Shown: one piece after another, positions 24,763-31,455 of the stretch | Numbering within the stretch: position 1 is the first letter of the stretch | Layout of the letters: the number at the start of each line of letters is the position of its first letter | Origin: an uncultured Muribaculaceae bacterium | GTDB lineage: Bacteria; Bacteroidota; Bacteroidia; Bacteroidales; Muribaculaceae | Assembly: GCA_910588245.1 (NCBI GenBank) | Contig: CAJUQP010000027.1 | Location: 1 to 48,198, forward strand | DNA: 48,198 bases | Direction: 5' to 3' | Program-made: the position numbers and the translations under genes | Notes under the pieces: model-generated | Seen by the model: only the letters and a program-made list of their open reading frames with translations | Told to the model about the DNA's origin: nothing | Database searches by the model: none

Positions 24763-25350
24763 TTAAAAAACATACACTATGTTGAGGGCCAGTTTGGTGG
24801 GGCCGAAATAGTTGTGGGGCCTGTTGTCGGCCACTTTCGAGCCACATTCGGCGCAGGGATAAGAATCATAGCTTGTATAGATCCATCCAATGCCGATCTC
24901 GGCCTCGATATTCCAGTGGGGATGTACAGGCCATGCATAGCCATAGGCCACGCCCGCGCCGGCTCCCCAGCCTTGGTAGCGCATATCCTTCAGTTTTGCG
25001 AAATCGGTGCCCAGAAATTTAGTACCGTGCTTCCAGTTTCCGAAATTGAACTGTCCGCCGAGAGCATGCAGACCGAGGAAATGACCGGCGAAACGTCGGC
25101 AGAACCAGTAGCGAGCTTCGGGCTGGACGAGCCAGTGCTTCCAGCGGCGGTCTTTGACAGGCCATGCGTTGAGCTGGCCACTCACGTCGAGCGTCCATTT
25201 CGGGGCCAGTCCGACCTCAAATCCGAGGTTGGGCGACAGCGCGGCGTCGGAGACAAGGTTGGTCTTCAATGCGAAGTCCTGGGCTCTGAGAGAGGGAGCA
25301 AGTCCGAGAATAGCCAGGAGCGTTATCCATAGAATACGGTTGCGTCTCAT
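24763..25350 (-). CDS. DUF3575 outer-membrane beta-barrel-like protein
   Basis: 195-aa protein with signal peptide (cleavage near LRAQ-D) and alternating beta strands rich in Trp/Tyr/Gly, ending in ALNIVYVF with an aromatic C-terminal residue as in outer-membrane barrels. The opening KTNLVSDAALSPNLGFEVGL and the phrase GAGVAYGYAWPVHPHWNIEAEIGIG are typical of DUF3575, which is found next to DUF3868 in fimbrial loci. It is the first gene of the fimbrial operon and lies directly downstream of the left inverted repeat of the putative promoter switch. No leftward TAnnTTTG is seen between its start and the switch. Confidence 0.85.
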   Translation of the reverse strand: MRRNRILWITLLAILGLAPSLRAQDFALKTNLVSDAALSPNLGFEVGLAPKWTLDVSGQLNAWPVKDRRWKHWLVQPEARYWFCRRFAGHFLGLHALGGQFNFGNWKHGTKFLGTDFAKLKDMRYQGWGAGAGVAYGYAWPVHPHWNIEAEIGIGWIYTSYDSYPCAECGSKVADNRPHNYFGPTKLALNIVYVF

Positions 25351-25420
25351 TTATACAGAAGTTAGTTTTTCGTTAGCGTTGAGAGCTGATTTACAGCCTA
25401 TTGACAGTAGTGAAACAATT

Positions 25421-25651
25421 CCATCTCTTACTAAGAGAGGGACTTTCGGTTTTTCCGAAAAATTCTTATAACCGCATAATCAGCTCAGTAAAAGCCATGT
25501 AACGACCCCAAGCCTCGAAAAACAATCGACACTTATTTCGATTGAAATGTTAAAAATGGATGTTCTGTTTAATTTTTTTGAAGATTGGTTTGTATAATAT
25601 CTTAAAAAACATTACTTTTGCAAAGATTTCCCTCTCTTAGTAAGAGAGGGT
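25421..25651. promoter_or_regulatory. Putative invertible promoter (fimbrial phase switch), OFF orientation
   Basis: Inverted repeats lie at 25421-25442 and 25629-25651. Over 19 bp they are identical (TCTCTTACTAAGAGAGGGA at 25424-25442; its exact complement at 25629-25647). Between them are 186 bp containing one clear promoter (25589-25620) that reads rightward, away from the fimbrial operon beginning at 25350. Flipping the segment would place its -7 element at about 25451-25458 and a start site near 25444, giving a leader of about 95 nt to the DUF3575 gene. Phase-variable invertible promoters are established for fimbrial and capsular loci of gut Bacteroidales. No dedicated invertase gene adjoins. 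Confidence 0.7.
25589..25620 (+). promoter_or_regulatory. Promoter inside the invertible segment
   Basis: TTTG (25589-25592), 20-nt spacer, TACTTTTG (25613-25620): a perfect fit to the Bacteroidetes consensus. Transcription would start at about the right inverted repeat and run into a gene-free region ending at the hairpin 26084-26126. Confidence 0.85.
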
Positions 25652-25684
25652 ATCATTTATTGTCTCCCCGGCATCGGGTACACA

Positions 25685-25992
25685 GATGCGTTAGCTATGG
25701 GTCTGCGGCTTTCCAGCCGCAGAACAGGTGCACAATCGGCAAAAATCATTTCAGACTATTATACAAGGTGACTGCGGGTACTCTTTAGACTTGTGGTTGA
25801 CCGCTGTGTACTTGCGTTTGATGGCTGTGCACCGTCGCTGCGGCTGGAAAGCCGCAATCCCATAGCTACGCAGCTGGGGACTGGGGTTTGATGGCTGTGT
25901 ACTGGGGTTTGACGGCTGTGCACTTGGGTTTGACGGCTGTGCACCGTCGCTGCGGCTGGAAAGCCGCAGTCCCATGGCTACGCAGCTATGGG
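25685..25992. repeat. REP-like element, three copies, with 20-25 bp sub-repeats
   Basis: A hairpin element (TGCGGCTGGAAAGCCGCA core plus CCCATRGCTACGCAGCT) occurs three times: inverted at 25685-25725 and direct at 25837-25876 and 25949-25992. Between and before the direct copies a unit like GGGTTTGACGGCTGTGCAC is repeated four times. No protein-coding frame is credible. This lies in the path of the rightward promoter. Confidence 0.75.
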
Positions 25993-26083
25993 TACCGGGG
26001 TTTGAGAGGTGTGTAGGGAGTTATTTAAAAATTCACTATCACGATAAATCTTTTAGGTCGATGCAAAATTACCGATTACAGCA

Positions 26084-26126
26084 CGAAAACGCCGCCGGTC
26101 GCAGTTTGCGACCGGCGGCGTTTTCG
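26084..26126 (-). terminator. Bidirectional terminator hairpin after nadK
   Basis: A perfect 20-bp stem (26084-26103 with 26107-26126) with a 3-nt loop and AAAA/TTTT at the stem base, 14 bp after the nadK stop. It can end leftward nadK transcription and any rightward transcript from the switch. Confidence 0.85.
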
Positions 26127-26140
26127 TATGGGCGGATGGT

Positions 26141-27016
26141 TTATTCGTCGTATTTGCTGGCGTTCCAGAGGAGCTTGTCGCGCAGGATGGTGGCGAAAGT
26201 GGTCTCCTTTCTCCTTATAAGCATGGTGGAGAACCCCGCACGCTTTATCCTTACCTTCTCGCCCGCGGGGAGCGGATAACTGCGTCCGTCAAGGCTCAGA
26301 CGGAACTGCCCCGTGCGGCTCTCCACCGTCAGCTCGAGTTCCGAATCACCCCCGACCACAAGAGGACGCACCGTCAGGGTATGGGGCGCCACAGGAGATA
26401 TCGCCATGCAGTCGAGCGTAGGCTCGAGGATCGGGCCTCCCGCGGCCATGCTGTAGGCCGTGCTTCCCGTAGGGGTAGCCACGATAAGGCCGTCGGCGCG
26501 ATAGTCGGCAAGGAAATGTCCGTCGATGTTGGTGCGCACGGAGATCATCGAGGCCGTCTCCTCCTTGAGGAAGGCCACCTCATTAAGCGCGTAAGGCCAC
26601 ATGTCGGGGGAGAGTGAAGGACTCTGCACCCACAGGAGCATGCGCCGCTCCACGATGACATCTCCACGGCACACGGCGCCCAGCAGTTCTCCTATCTCAT
26701 CTATATTGCATGTGGAGAGGAAACCCAGATGACCGGTGTTGACACCAAGAATAGGTATCTCTCCTTTGCCCACCCAGCGCGCGGAGCGGAGGAAAGTGCC
26801 GTCGCCTCCGATGCTGAGCACGAGCCCCGTGTCTTCGGGGAGACGCGACGATATTCTGGCACCGCGGAGGTCCACACCCTGTTCGGCGAGATAGGAACCG
26901 AGCTTCGGATGCACCGTGACGGCAAATCCCGCCCCGTCGAGGAGCGAGAACAGCGAAGCCAGTTCACCGAGATAGGCGTCCTGACGCCGGCTTCCATATA
27001 TTGCTATCCTGTTCAA
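26141..27016 (-). CDS. nadK: NAD kinase
   Basis: Phosphorylates NAD to NADP with ATP in the cytoplasm. The family's GGDGT motif is at residues 70-74, the NE motif in ALNEVAF, and the glycine-rich TPTGSTAYSMAAGGP plus LTVRPLVV blocks follow in order. 291 aa, full length. Downstream of the CBS-domain gene on the same strand, separated by about 500 bp of heptamer arrays that begin right at its start codon. The adjacency to CBS and pdxJ genes is common in Bacteroidales. Confidence 0.97.
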   Translation of the reverse strand: MNRIAIYGSRRQDAYLGELASLFSLLDGAGFAVTVHPKLGSYLAEQGVDLRGARISSRLPEDTGLVLSIGGDGTFLRSARWVGKGEIPILGVNTGHLGFLSTCNIDEIGELLGAVCRGDVIVERRMLLWVQSPSLSPDMWPYALNEVAFLKEETASMISVRTNIDGHFLADYRADGLIVATPTGSTAYSMAAGGPILEPTLDCMAISPVAPHTLTVRPLVVGGDSELELTVESRTGQFRLSLDGRSYPLPAGEKVRIKRAGFSTMLIRRKETTFATILRDKLLWNASKYDE

Positions 27017-27019
27017 TTA

Positions 27020-27290
27020 AAGGTTAAAGGTTAAATGAATTTGGAATGTTGAATTTTGAATGTTGAATGTTGAGGAGGAGGGGGATTGGGAATTTTGAAT
27101 TTTGAATTTTGAATTTTGAATGTTGAATGTTGAGGAGGAGGGGGATTGGGAATTTTGAATTTTGAATGTTGAATTTTGAATGTTGAATGTTGAGGAGGAT
27201 GTGGAATGTTGAATTTTGAATTTTGAATATTTAAGGGGGAGGGGGATTGGGAATGTTGAATTTGGAATGTTGAATGTTGAATATTTAAGG
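27020..27290. repeat. Heptamer array, TTTTGAA/TGTTGAA type, with 60-bp super-repeat
   Basis: TTAAAGG heptamers at the left edge, then long runs of TTTTGAA and TGTTGAA interrupted by GGAGGAGGGGGATTGGGAA. The pattern recurs with exactly 60-bp offset at 27061, 27121 and, partly, 27181. Confidence 0.9.
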
Positions 27291-27356
27291 GGAGGGGAGC
27301 GAAAGATAATCAGCTTGGCGGCTTCTTAGCCATTACAGCCAATTTAGCCATCTTGC

Positions 27357-27499
27357 CTTTCCTTGACTCTTCACTCTTCACCCTTGACTCTTCACCCTTC
27401 ACTCTTGACTCTTCACTCTTCACCCTTCACCCTTGACTCTTGACTCTTGACTCTTGACTCTTGACTCTTCACTCTTCACCCTTGACTCTTCACTCTTCG
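27357..27499. repeat. Heptamer array, GACTCTT/CACTCTT/CACCCTT type
   Basis: About twenty consecutive heptamers of three related words. The array ends in GCGCGCAGCGCGCAGCGCGC about 10 bp before the CBS gene's stop codon. No gene lies in this gap. Confidence 0.9.
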
Positions 27500-27524
27500 C
27501 GCGCAGCGCGCAGCGCGCTCCGCA

Positions 27525-28034
27525 TCACACATTCATCAGGGTCTGCAGCGAAAGCAGGCGGTCGATGGCTATCTCGGCGTCGCGGATCTCGCCGTTGGCG
27601 CCGTAAGCATCCACCACATTGAAGTCATAGCGTTCCAGACTGTGTACAGTGGCCGACGGATCGGTGTGCCTGACCCTCAGGGTTACCCTCAGATAACCGT
27701 CGGCTGTGGGGGTTGTCATCATGTCGACAAGATGAGCGTCGCTGTCTTCCACAGCGTGCGCGAGCACACTCGCGCTATACTCCTCAGGGCGGCACTCCAC
27801 GTCGATGACGCTGCAGTCGTCGCGCGCGGCGATCATCCGGCCAAGCCCCTCGAGCAGCGACGTCTGGTCGATCACCCCCAGGGTCTGTCCTCCGTCGACA
27901 ACCGTAAGCTCGCGTCCCGGAGCCTCCAGAAGGCGAGGCAGAACCTCTATGACAGGCATATCGGCGTCTATCGTGCGCAGGGCTTCGGTGTGAGTCGCCC
28001 TGTTTCCCGGTGATATTATCTCCCTTGCTTTCAT
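27525..28034 (-). CDS. CBS-domain protein
   Basis: 169-aa cytoplasmic protein. The first part (about 10-75: ALRTIDADMPVIEVLPRLLEAPGRELTVVDGGQTLGVID) has CBS-domain character, which usually binds adenine nucleotides. The second half (about 85-155, SVIDVECRPEEYSASVLAHAVEDS, LRVTLRVRHTDPSATV) has an ACT-like alternating beta-alpha pattern. This protein is regularly found beside nadK and pdxJ in Bacteroidales; its role is unknown. Divergent from pdxJ. Confidence 0.75.
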   Translation of the reverse strand: MKAREIISPGNRATHTEALRTIDADMPVIEVLPRLLEAPGRELTVVDGGQTLGVIDQTSLLEGLGRMIAARDDCSVIDVECRPEEYSASVLAHAVEDSDAHLVDMMTTPTADGYLRVTLRVRHTDPSATVHSLERYDFNVVDAYGANGEIRDAEIAIDRLLSLQTLMNV

Positions 28035-28115
28035 TGTTACCTTTTTATTGTAAACGGATTTTGAGTGCTTTTCGCACTACATCTTGATTTTTTAACACCT
28101 TCGTTAATCTTTTTC

Positions 28116-28146
28116 TTTGAACAAAACTCCTTTTTTTATACTTTTG
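28116..28146 (+). promoter_or_regulatory. pdxJ promoter
   Basis: TTTG (28116-28119), 19-nt spacer, TACTTTTG (28139-28146), a near-ideal consensus. The start site near 28153 leaves a leader of about 125 nt before pdxJ. Confidence 0.85.
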
Positions 28147-28177
28147 CACTTAGAAATAAGCTTCTATTGAAGGTTTA

Positions 28178-28265
28178 CGGGGAAGCTGCAAATATCATGC
28201 CGAAAACGATATTCCGCCTGCGGAAGTCGCCGGCCACAGTTCCCCGCACCATGTCAGACCATTAA
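28178..28265 (+). promoter_or_regulatory. Structured pdxJ leader with short ORF
   Basis: An outer stem CGGGGAA-CTG with CAG-TTCCCCG (28178-28187 region with 28237-28246, one bulged G) encloses two mutually exclusive hairpins: AATATC/GATATT (28191-28196, 28208-28213) and TTCCGC/GCGGAA (28212-28217, 28220-28225), which share bases 28212-28213. A 22-codon ORF (28197-28265) starts inside the first hairpin and ends 12 bp before pdxJ. The layout suggests a leader-peptide or riboswitch-type control; not a family I recognise. Confidence 0.4.
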
Positions 28266-28277
28266 AACAGACAGAAA

Positions 28278-28994
28278 ATGACAAGGTTAAGCGTAAATAT
28301 CAATAAAGTCGCCACTCTCCGCAACGCCCGCGGCGAGAATGTGCCCGATGTGGTGAGATTCGCCATCGATTGCGAGCGTCTCGGCGCTCAGGGCATCACC
28401 GTGCATCCCCGTCCCGACGAGCGCCACATCACCCGCGCCGACGTCTACGCGCTCCGCCCGGTGGTGAAGACCGAATTCAACATCGAAGGCTACCCCTCGG
28501 AAGATTTCATGAGGCTCGTATGCGAGGTGCGCCCCGAGCAGGTGACGCTCGTGCCCGACGCCCCCTCGGCTGTCACTTCCAATTCCGGATGGGACGTGGT
28601 GGCCAACGCCGACTTCCTCAACCAGATATGCCTCCGGCTCTCAGAGGCCGGCATCCGCAGCTCCATATTCGTCAACGCCGATCCGGCGCAGGTGAGGAAA
28701 GCCGCGGAGGTCGGGGCTAACCGCGTGGAGCTATACACCAAGCCATATGCCGACAACTACGCCAAAGACCGCGAAGCGGCCGTGGCCCCCTTCATCGCGG
28801 CCTCGCAGGCAGCCCTGGAGATAGGGCTCGGGCTCAACGCCGGCCATGACCTGAACCTCGACAACCTCGAATACTTCCACCGTTCCCTCCCCCTGCTCGA
28901 CGAAGTGAGCATCGGCCACGCGCTAATCTCCGACGCGCTCTATCTGGGCATCGGCGAGACCATACGCCGATATCTCGCATGCCTCGCCGACTGA
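28278..28994 (+). CDS. pdxJ: Pyridoxine 5'-phosphate synthase
   Basis: Condenses 1-deoxyxylulose 5-phosphate with the PdxA product to pyridoxine 5'-phosphate, last step of the deoxyxylulose-dependent vitamin B6 route. The TIM barrel shows the family blocks LSVNINKVATLRNARG, GITVHPRPDERHI (active-site His), EFNIEGYPS (active-site Glu), VELYTKPYA and GLNAGHDLN. 238 aa, normal. Transcribed from its own promoter with a structured leader, and followed after 57 bp by exbB. Confidence 0.97.
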   Translation: MTRLSVNINKVATLRNARGENVPDVVRFAIDCERLGAQGITVHPRPDERHITRADVYALRPVVKTEFNIEGYPSEDFMRLVCEVRPEQVTLVPDAPSAVTSNSGWDVVANADFLNQICLRLSEAGIRSSIFVNADPAQVRKAAEVGANRVELYTKPYADNYAKDREAAVAPFIAASQAALEIGLGLNAGHDLNLDNLEYFHRSLPLLDEVSIGHALISDALYLGIGETIRRYLACLAD

Positions 28995-29051
28995 GCCACG
29001 AAAATGAATTCCAACGCATAAACAACTAAAACCGATAAACTTCCACAGACA

Positions 29052-29675
29052 ATGTCCTCCCTATCATTCTGGTCGCTCGTGATGGACGGCGGCTACATCA
29101 TGATCCCGCTCGCCATCATGCTCCTCGTGAGCATCTACATATTCATTGAGCGCTGCATAGCGCTCCACCGCGCGTCGAAATATGACGAAACCTTCATGAA
29201 GCGCATACGCGACTATATCATGGAGGGGGACATCGACAACGCCGTGAACCTCTGCAAGCGTACCGACACCCCCTACTCTCGCCTCATCCTGAAAGGCGTG
29301 AACCGCATCGGACGCCCCATGAACGATGTGCTCGTGGCGATCGAGAACACCGGCAACATCGAAGTGGCCAACCTCGGCAAGGGCTTCACGTGGCTCTCAA
29401 CCACAGCCGCCGGAGCTCCCATGCTCGGATTCCTCGGCACCGTGGTAGGTATGATCGAGGCGTTCTTCGCCCTGGCCAACGCCGGCACCTCCGCCAACAT
29501 CACGGTGCTCTCCTCAGGCATCTACCAGGCTCTTGTCACCACCGTCGGCGGTCTGGTGGTGGGTATCGCCGCCCTATTCGCCTACAACTATCTCGTATCG
29601 CGCGTCAACCGCATCATGAACTCCATGGAATCGAAGACCATGGAATTCATGGATCTCCTCAACGAGCCCGCGTAA
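29052..29675 (+). CDS. exbB: MotA/TolQ/ExbB proton channel protein
   Basis: Inner-membrane proton channel subunit energising TonB-dependent outer-membrane transport. Three transmembrane segments are visible (about residues 12-32, 112-138 and 158-182). TM2/TM3 carry the conserved GMIEAFFALA and GGLVVGIAALFAYNYL motifs. 207 aa. It is followed by exbD and tonB, forming the classical complex. The 219-bp gap before exbD is filled by a heptamer array, which breaks the tight spacing usual for this operon. Confidence 0.93.
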   Translation: MSSLSFWSLVMDGGYIMIPLAIMLLVSIYIFIERCIALHRASKYDETFMKRIRDYIMEGDIDNAVNLCKRTDTPYSRLILKGVNRIGRPMNDVLVAIENTGNIEVANLGKGFTWLSTTAAGAPMLGFLGTVVGMIEAFFALANAGTSANITVLSSGIYQALVTTVGGLVVGIAALFAYNYLVSRVNRIMNSMESKTMEFMDLLNEPA

Positions 29676-29690
29676 CCTTTCTCTTCTTTG

Positions 29691-29875
29691 AATGCATAAT
29701 CTTCAACAAATGCATAATGCTCAATGCATAATGCATAATCTTCAACAAATGCATAATCAAGTCCTCATCAATTAATTATGCATTATGAATTATGCATTAT
29801 GAATTATGCATTATGAATTATGCATAATGAACTATGCATTATGAATTTAGAATTATGAATCATGCATTCGTCCAA
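29691..29875. repeat. Heptamer array, TGCATAA type, inside the exbB-exbD operon
   Basis: TGCATAA/TCTTCAA words on the left, then after a spacer of about 18 bp about fifteen TTATGCA/TTATGAA words on the right. The two halves are inverted relative to each other, as at 4712 and 9393, and would fold into a long hairpin in the exbB-exbD mRNA. Confidence 0.9.
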
Positions 29876-29894
29876 CTGAATCATCCGATAAGAA

Positions 29895-30329
29895 ATGGCT
29901 CTCAAGAAATCTTTCCAGACCCTCGATACATTCTCGATGTCGTCGATGACCGACGTCATCTTCCTGCTGCTCATATTCTTCATGGTGACCTCCACGCTCA
30001 TCTTCCCGGCGGCCATCGACGTCAACCTTCCGCAGAGCAGCGAGCAGACATCGCTGAAACCTATCACTGAGGTCTACATCGACAAGGAATCGAAATATTA
30101 TCTCGTGGCAGACCGCAACGACTCCATAGCGGAGAACTCCGAGGCCCGTCCCGTGACCCGCGACGAGCTTCTCGCCAACCTCATGCTCATACAGCAACAG
30201 GACTCCCTGCGCTCCATAGCCCTCTACGCCGACAGCACCGTGGCCTATGCCCGCGTGATCGAGGTGCTCGACCTGGCCGCCCGCAACAACCTTCATCTCG
30301 TGCTCGCAACACGTAGCTCACAGAAATGA
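29895..30329 (+). CDS. exbD: ExbD/TolR family protein
   Basis: Second subunit of the TonB energising complex. One transmembrane helix (about residues 20-40, DVIFLLLIFFMVTSTLIF) has the conserved Asp (TDVIFLLL) needed for proton coupling, followed by a periplasmic domain (VNLPQSSEQTSLKPITEVYID). 144 aa. The tonB ATG overlaps its stop by 4 bp. Confidence 0.93.
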   Translation: MALKKSFQTLDTFSMSSMTDVIFLLLIFFMVTSTLIFPAAIDVNLPQSSEQTSLKPITEVYIDKESKYYLVADRNDSIAENSEARPVTRDELLANLMLIQQQDSLRSIALYADSTVAYARVIEVLDLAARNNLHLVLATRSSQK

Positions 30330-31063
30330 CACGCACTGACAAAGACCGCGCCATAGCCGCAGGACTGACTTTCATCGTGGCACTCATTATCCTGCTGACA
30401 CTCTTCTTCGGGGGGATATCCTGGGACCGTCAGGCCCTGGCCGAATCGTCGACCCCTGAACTTATGCCTCCCGAGGAGCTCTTCATCGAGCCTGAACTCG
30501 TGGAGCTCGGGGAGGAAGTGGCCGTGAACCACGACAAGCCGGCTCCCACCCTCAAGGGGGAGCCTGAGCCGGCACCTGTCGACCGCACGGAGATCGTGGA
30601 GCCGGGGCCGAAACCCGACAAGCCGAAGCCCGTGCGCAAGGAGCTGACCCAGAAAAAGGAGAGCAAAATGAAGGTCGAGGAACCGTCGCAGACCGACAAG
30701 GAGCGGCAGAAAGCCACGAGCGCCGTGGCCAATAAATTCTCTACGAAAAACGGCAGCACGGAGGGTTCCGACAAGGGCACTTCCGGAGCCGGGGGCACAG
30801 GGGTCGGTGTGAGCGGCAACGCTCACGGACGCTCGTTCATCAGCTGTCCGAAACCCGACGTGGCCCTGCGCAACAAGACTGTGGTGAAGGTCAACATCAC
30901 CATCGACGCCGAAGGGAAAGTGACGGAAGCGAAAGCAACAGGCTCCGCATCGGCCGAGATACGCCGCAAATGCGAGGCCGCCGCGCGCCAGGCCCGCTGG
31001 TCGGCAAAGAAAGGGGCCACCTCCACCCGCGGCTCCATCACCTTCACCATCGTCCCCCGCTGA
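30326..31063 (+). CDS. tonB: TonB-family energy transducer
   Basis: Periplasm-spanning protein that transmits the ExbBD force to outer-membrane receptors. An N-terminal membrane anchor (about residues 10-30, AGLTFIVALIILLTLFFGG) is followed by a Pro/Lys/Glu-rich spacer (EPELVELGEE ... KPDKPKPVRKE). A Gly-rich hinge and a C-terminal domain (VVKVNITIDAEGKVTEAKATG, GSITFTIVPR) follow. 245 aa. The C-terminal fold resembles TonB/AgmX-type domains. End of the pdxJ-exbB-exbD-tonB unit; no strong terminator follows. Confidence 0.85.
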   Translation: MTRTDKDRAIAAGLTFIVALIILLTLFFGGISWDRQALAESSTPELMPPEELFIEPELVELGEEVAVNHDKPAPTLKGEPEPAPVDRTEIVEPGPKPDKPKPVRKELTQKKESKMKVEEPSQTDKERQKATSAVANKFSTKNGSTEGSDKGTSGAGGTGVGVSGNAHGRSFISCPKPDVALRNKTVVKVNITIDAEGKVTEAKATGSASAEIRRKCEAAARQARWSAKKGATSTRGSITFTIVPR

Positions 31064-31097
31064 TCCCCCCTGAATCGCCCAGCAACGGAAGTTGGGA

Positions 31098-31148
31098 ATG
31101 CATGATGCGTAATGCATAATGCATAATGCATGATGCACAATGCATAAT
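31098..31148. repeat. Heptamer array, TGCATAA type, single orientation
   Basis: Seven consecutive heptamers (TGCATGA, TGCGTAA, TGCATAA, TGCACAA) 35 bp after tonB. Unlike the other arrays of this word there is no inverted partner nearby. Confidence 0.85.
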
Positions 31149-31242
31149 CGTGTCATTACCCGGAGCATAGATTTTCACATGACTTGAACTTTAGCGAAAG
31201 CTGACGGAAGCTGACACACTATTTCCTGGAATAATCGAAGAA

Positions 31243-31297
31243 TCAGGTCATCTTTGCAAATCGTCAGTCGGACTGACGATTTGCAAAGATGGCCTGA
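31243..31297. repeat. Solo 43-bp perfect palindrome
   Basis: Arms 31249-31269 and 31271-31291 are perfectly complementary (21 bp) around a single G at 31270; with one T/G wobble the pairing extends to 31243-31297. The core reads GTCAGTCGGACTGAC and the outer part contains ATCTTTGCAAA, similar to the promoter/palindrome junction of the ATPase gene 130 bp downstream. No T tract. It may be the remains of another such locus, or a binding site. Confidence 0.7.
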
Positions 31298-31390
31298 AAA
31301 CCATTGATTATGAATATTATTCCCGCAATATTTTAGCTCTGGACACACTAAATAACTCGATTCACCTCTCTCTGATTTTCAACAGAAAAC

Positions 31391-31421
31391 TTGTATGATT
31401 CAATCAGATTAGCTATCTTTG
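31391..31421 (+). promoter_or_regulatory. Promoter of the frameshifted ATPase gene
   Basis: TTG (31391-31393), 20-nt spacer, TATCTTTG (31414-31421). The expected start site near 31428 falls inside the palindrome 31420-31450, an arrangement typical of an operator. Confidence 0.7.
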
Positions 31422-31450
31422 CAACCACGGTTACTGTAACCGCGGTTGCA
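31420..31450. promoter_or_regulatory. Palindrome at the ATPase transcription start
   Basis: Fifteen-bp arms around T31435 with one mismatch (CCACGGTTAC / GTAACCGCGG core). The same sequence, in fully palindromic form, recurs right after the gene at 32821-32863. Confidence 0.7.
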
Positions 31451-31455
31451 CTATT

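Noticed and set aside
23974..25332. Rightward 452-codon frame opposite the DUF3868 and DUF3575 genes
   Set aside because: It runs across two recognisable genes on the other strand with signal peptides and domain motifs; no motif of its own.
25444..25460. Hairpin TTTCGG/CCGAAA inside the invertible segment as a terminator
   Set aside because: Six-bp stem with no T tract on either strand; noted only as part of the switch.
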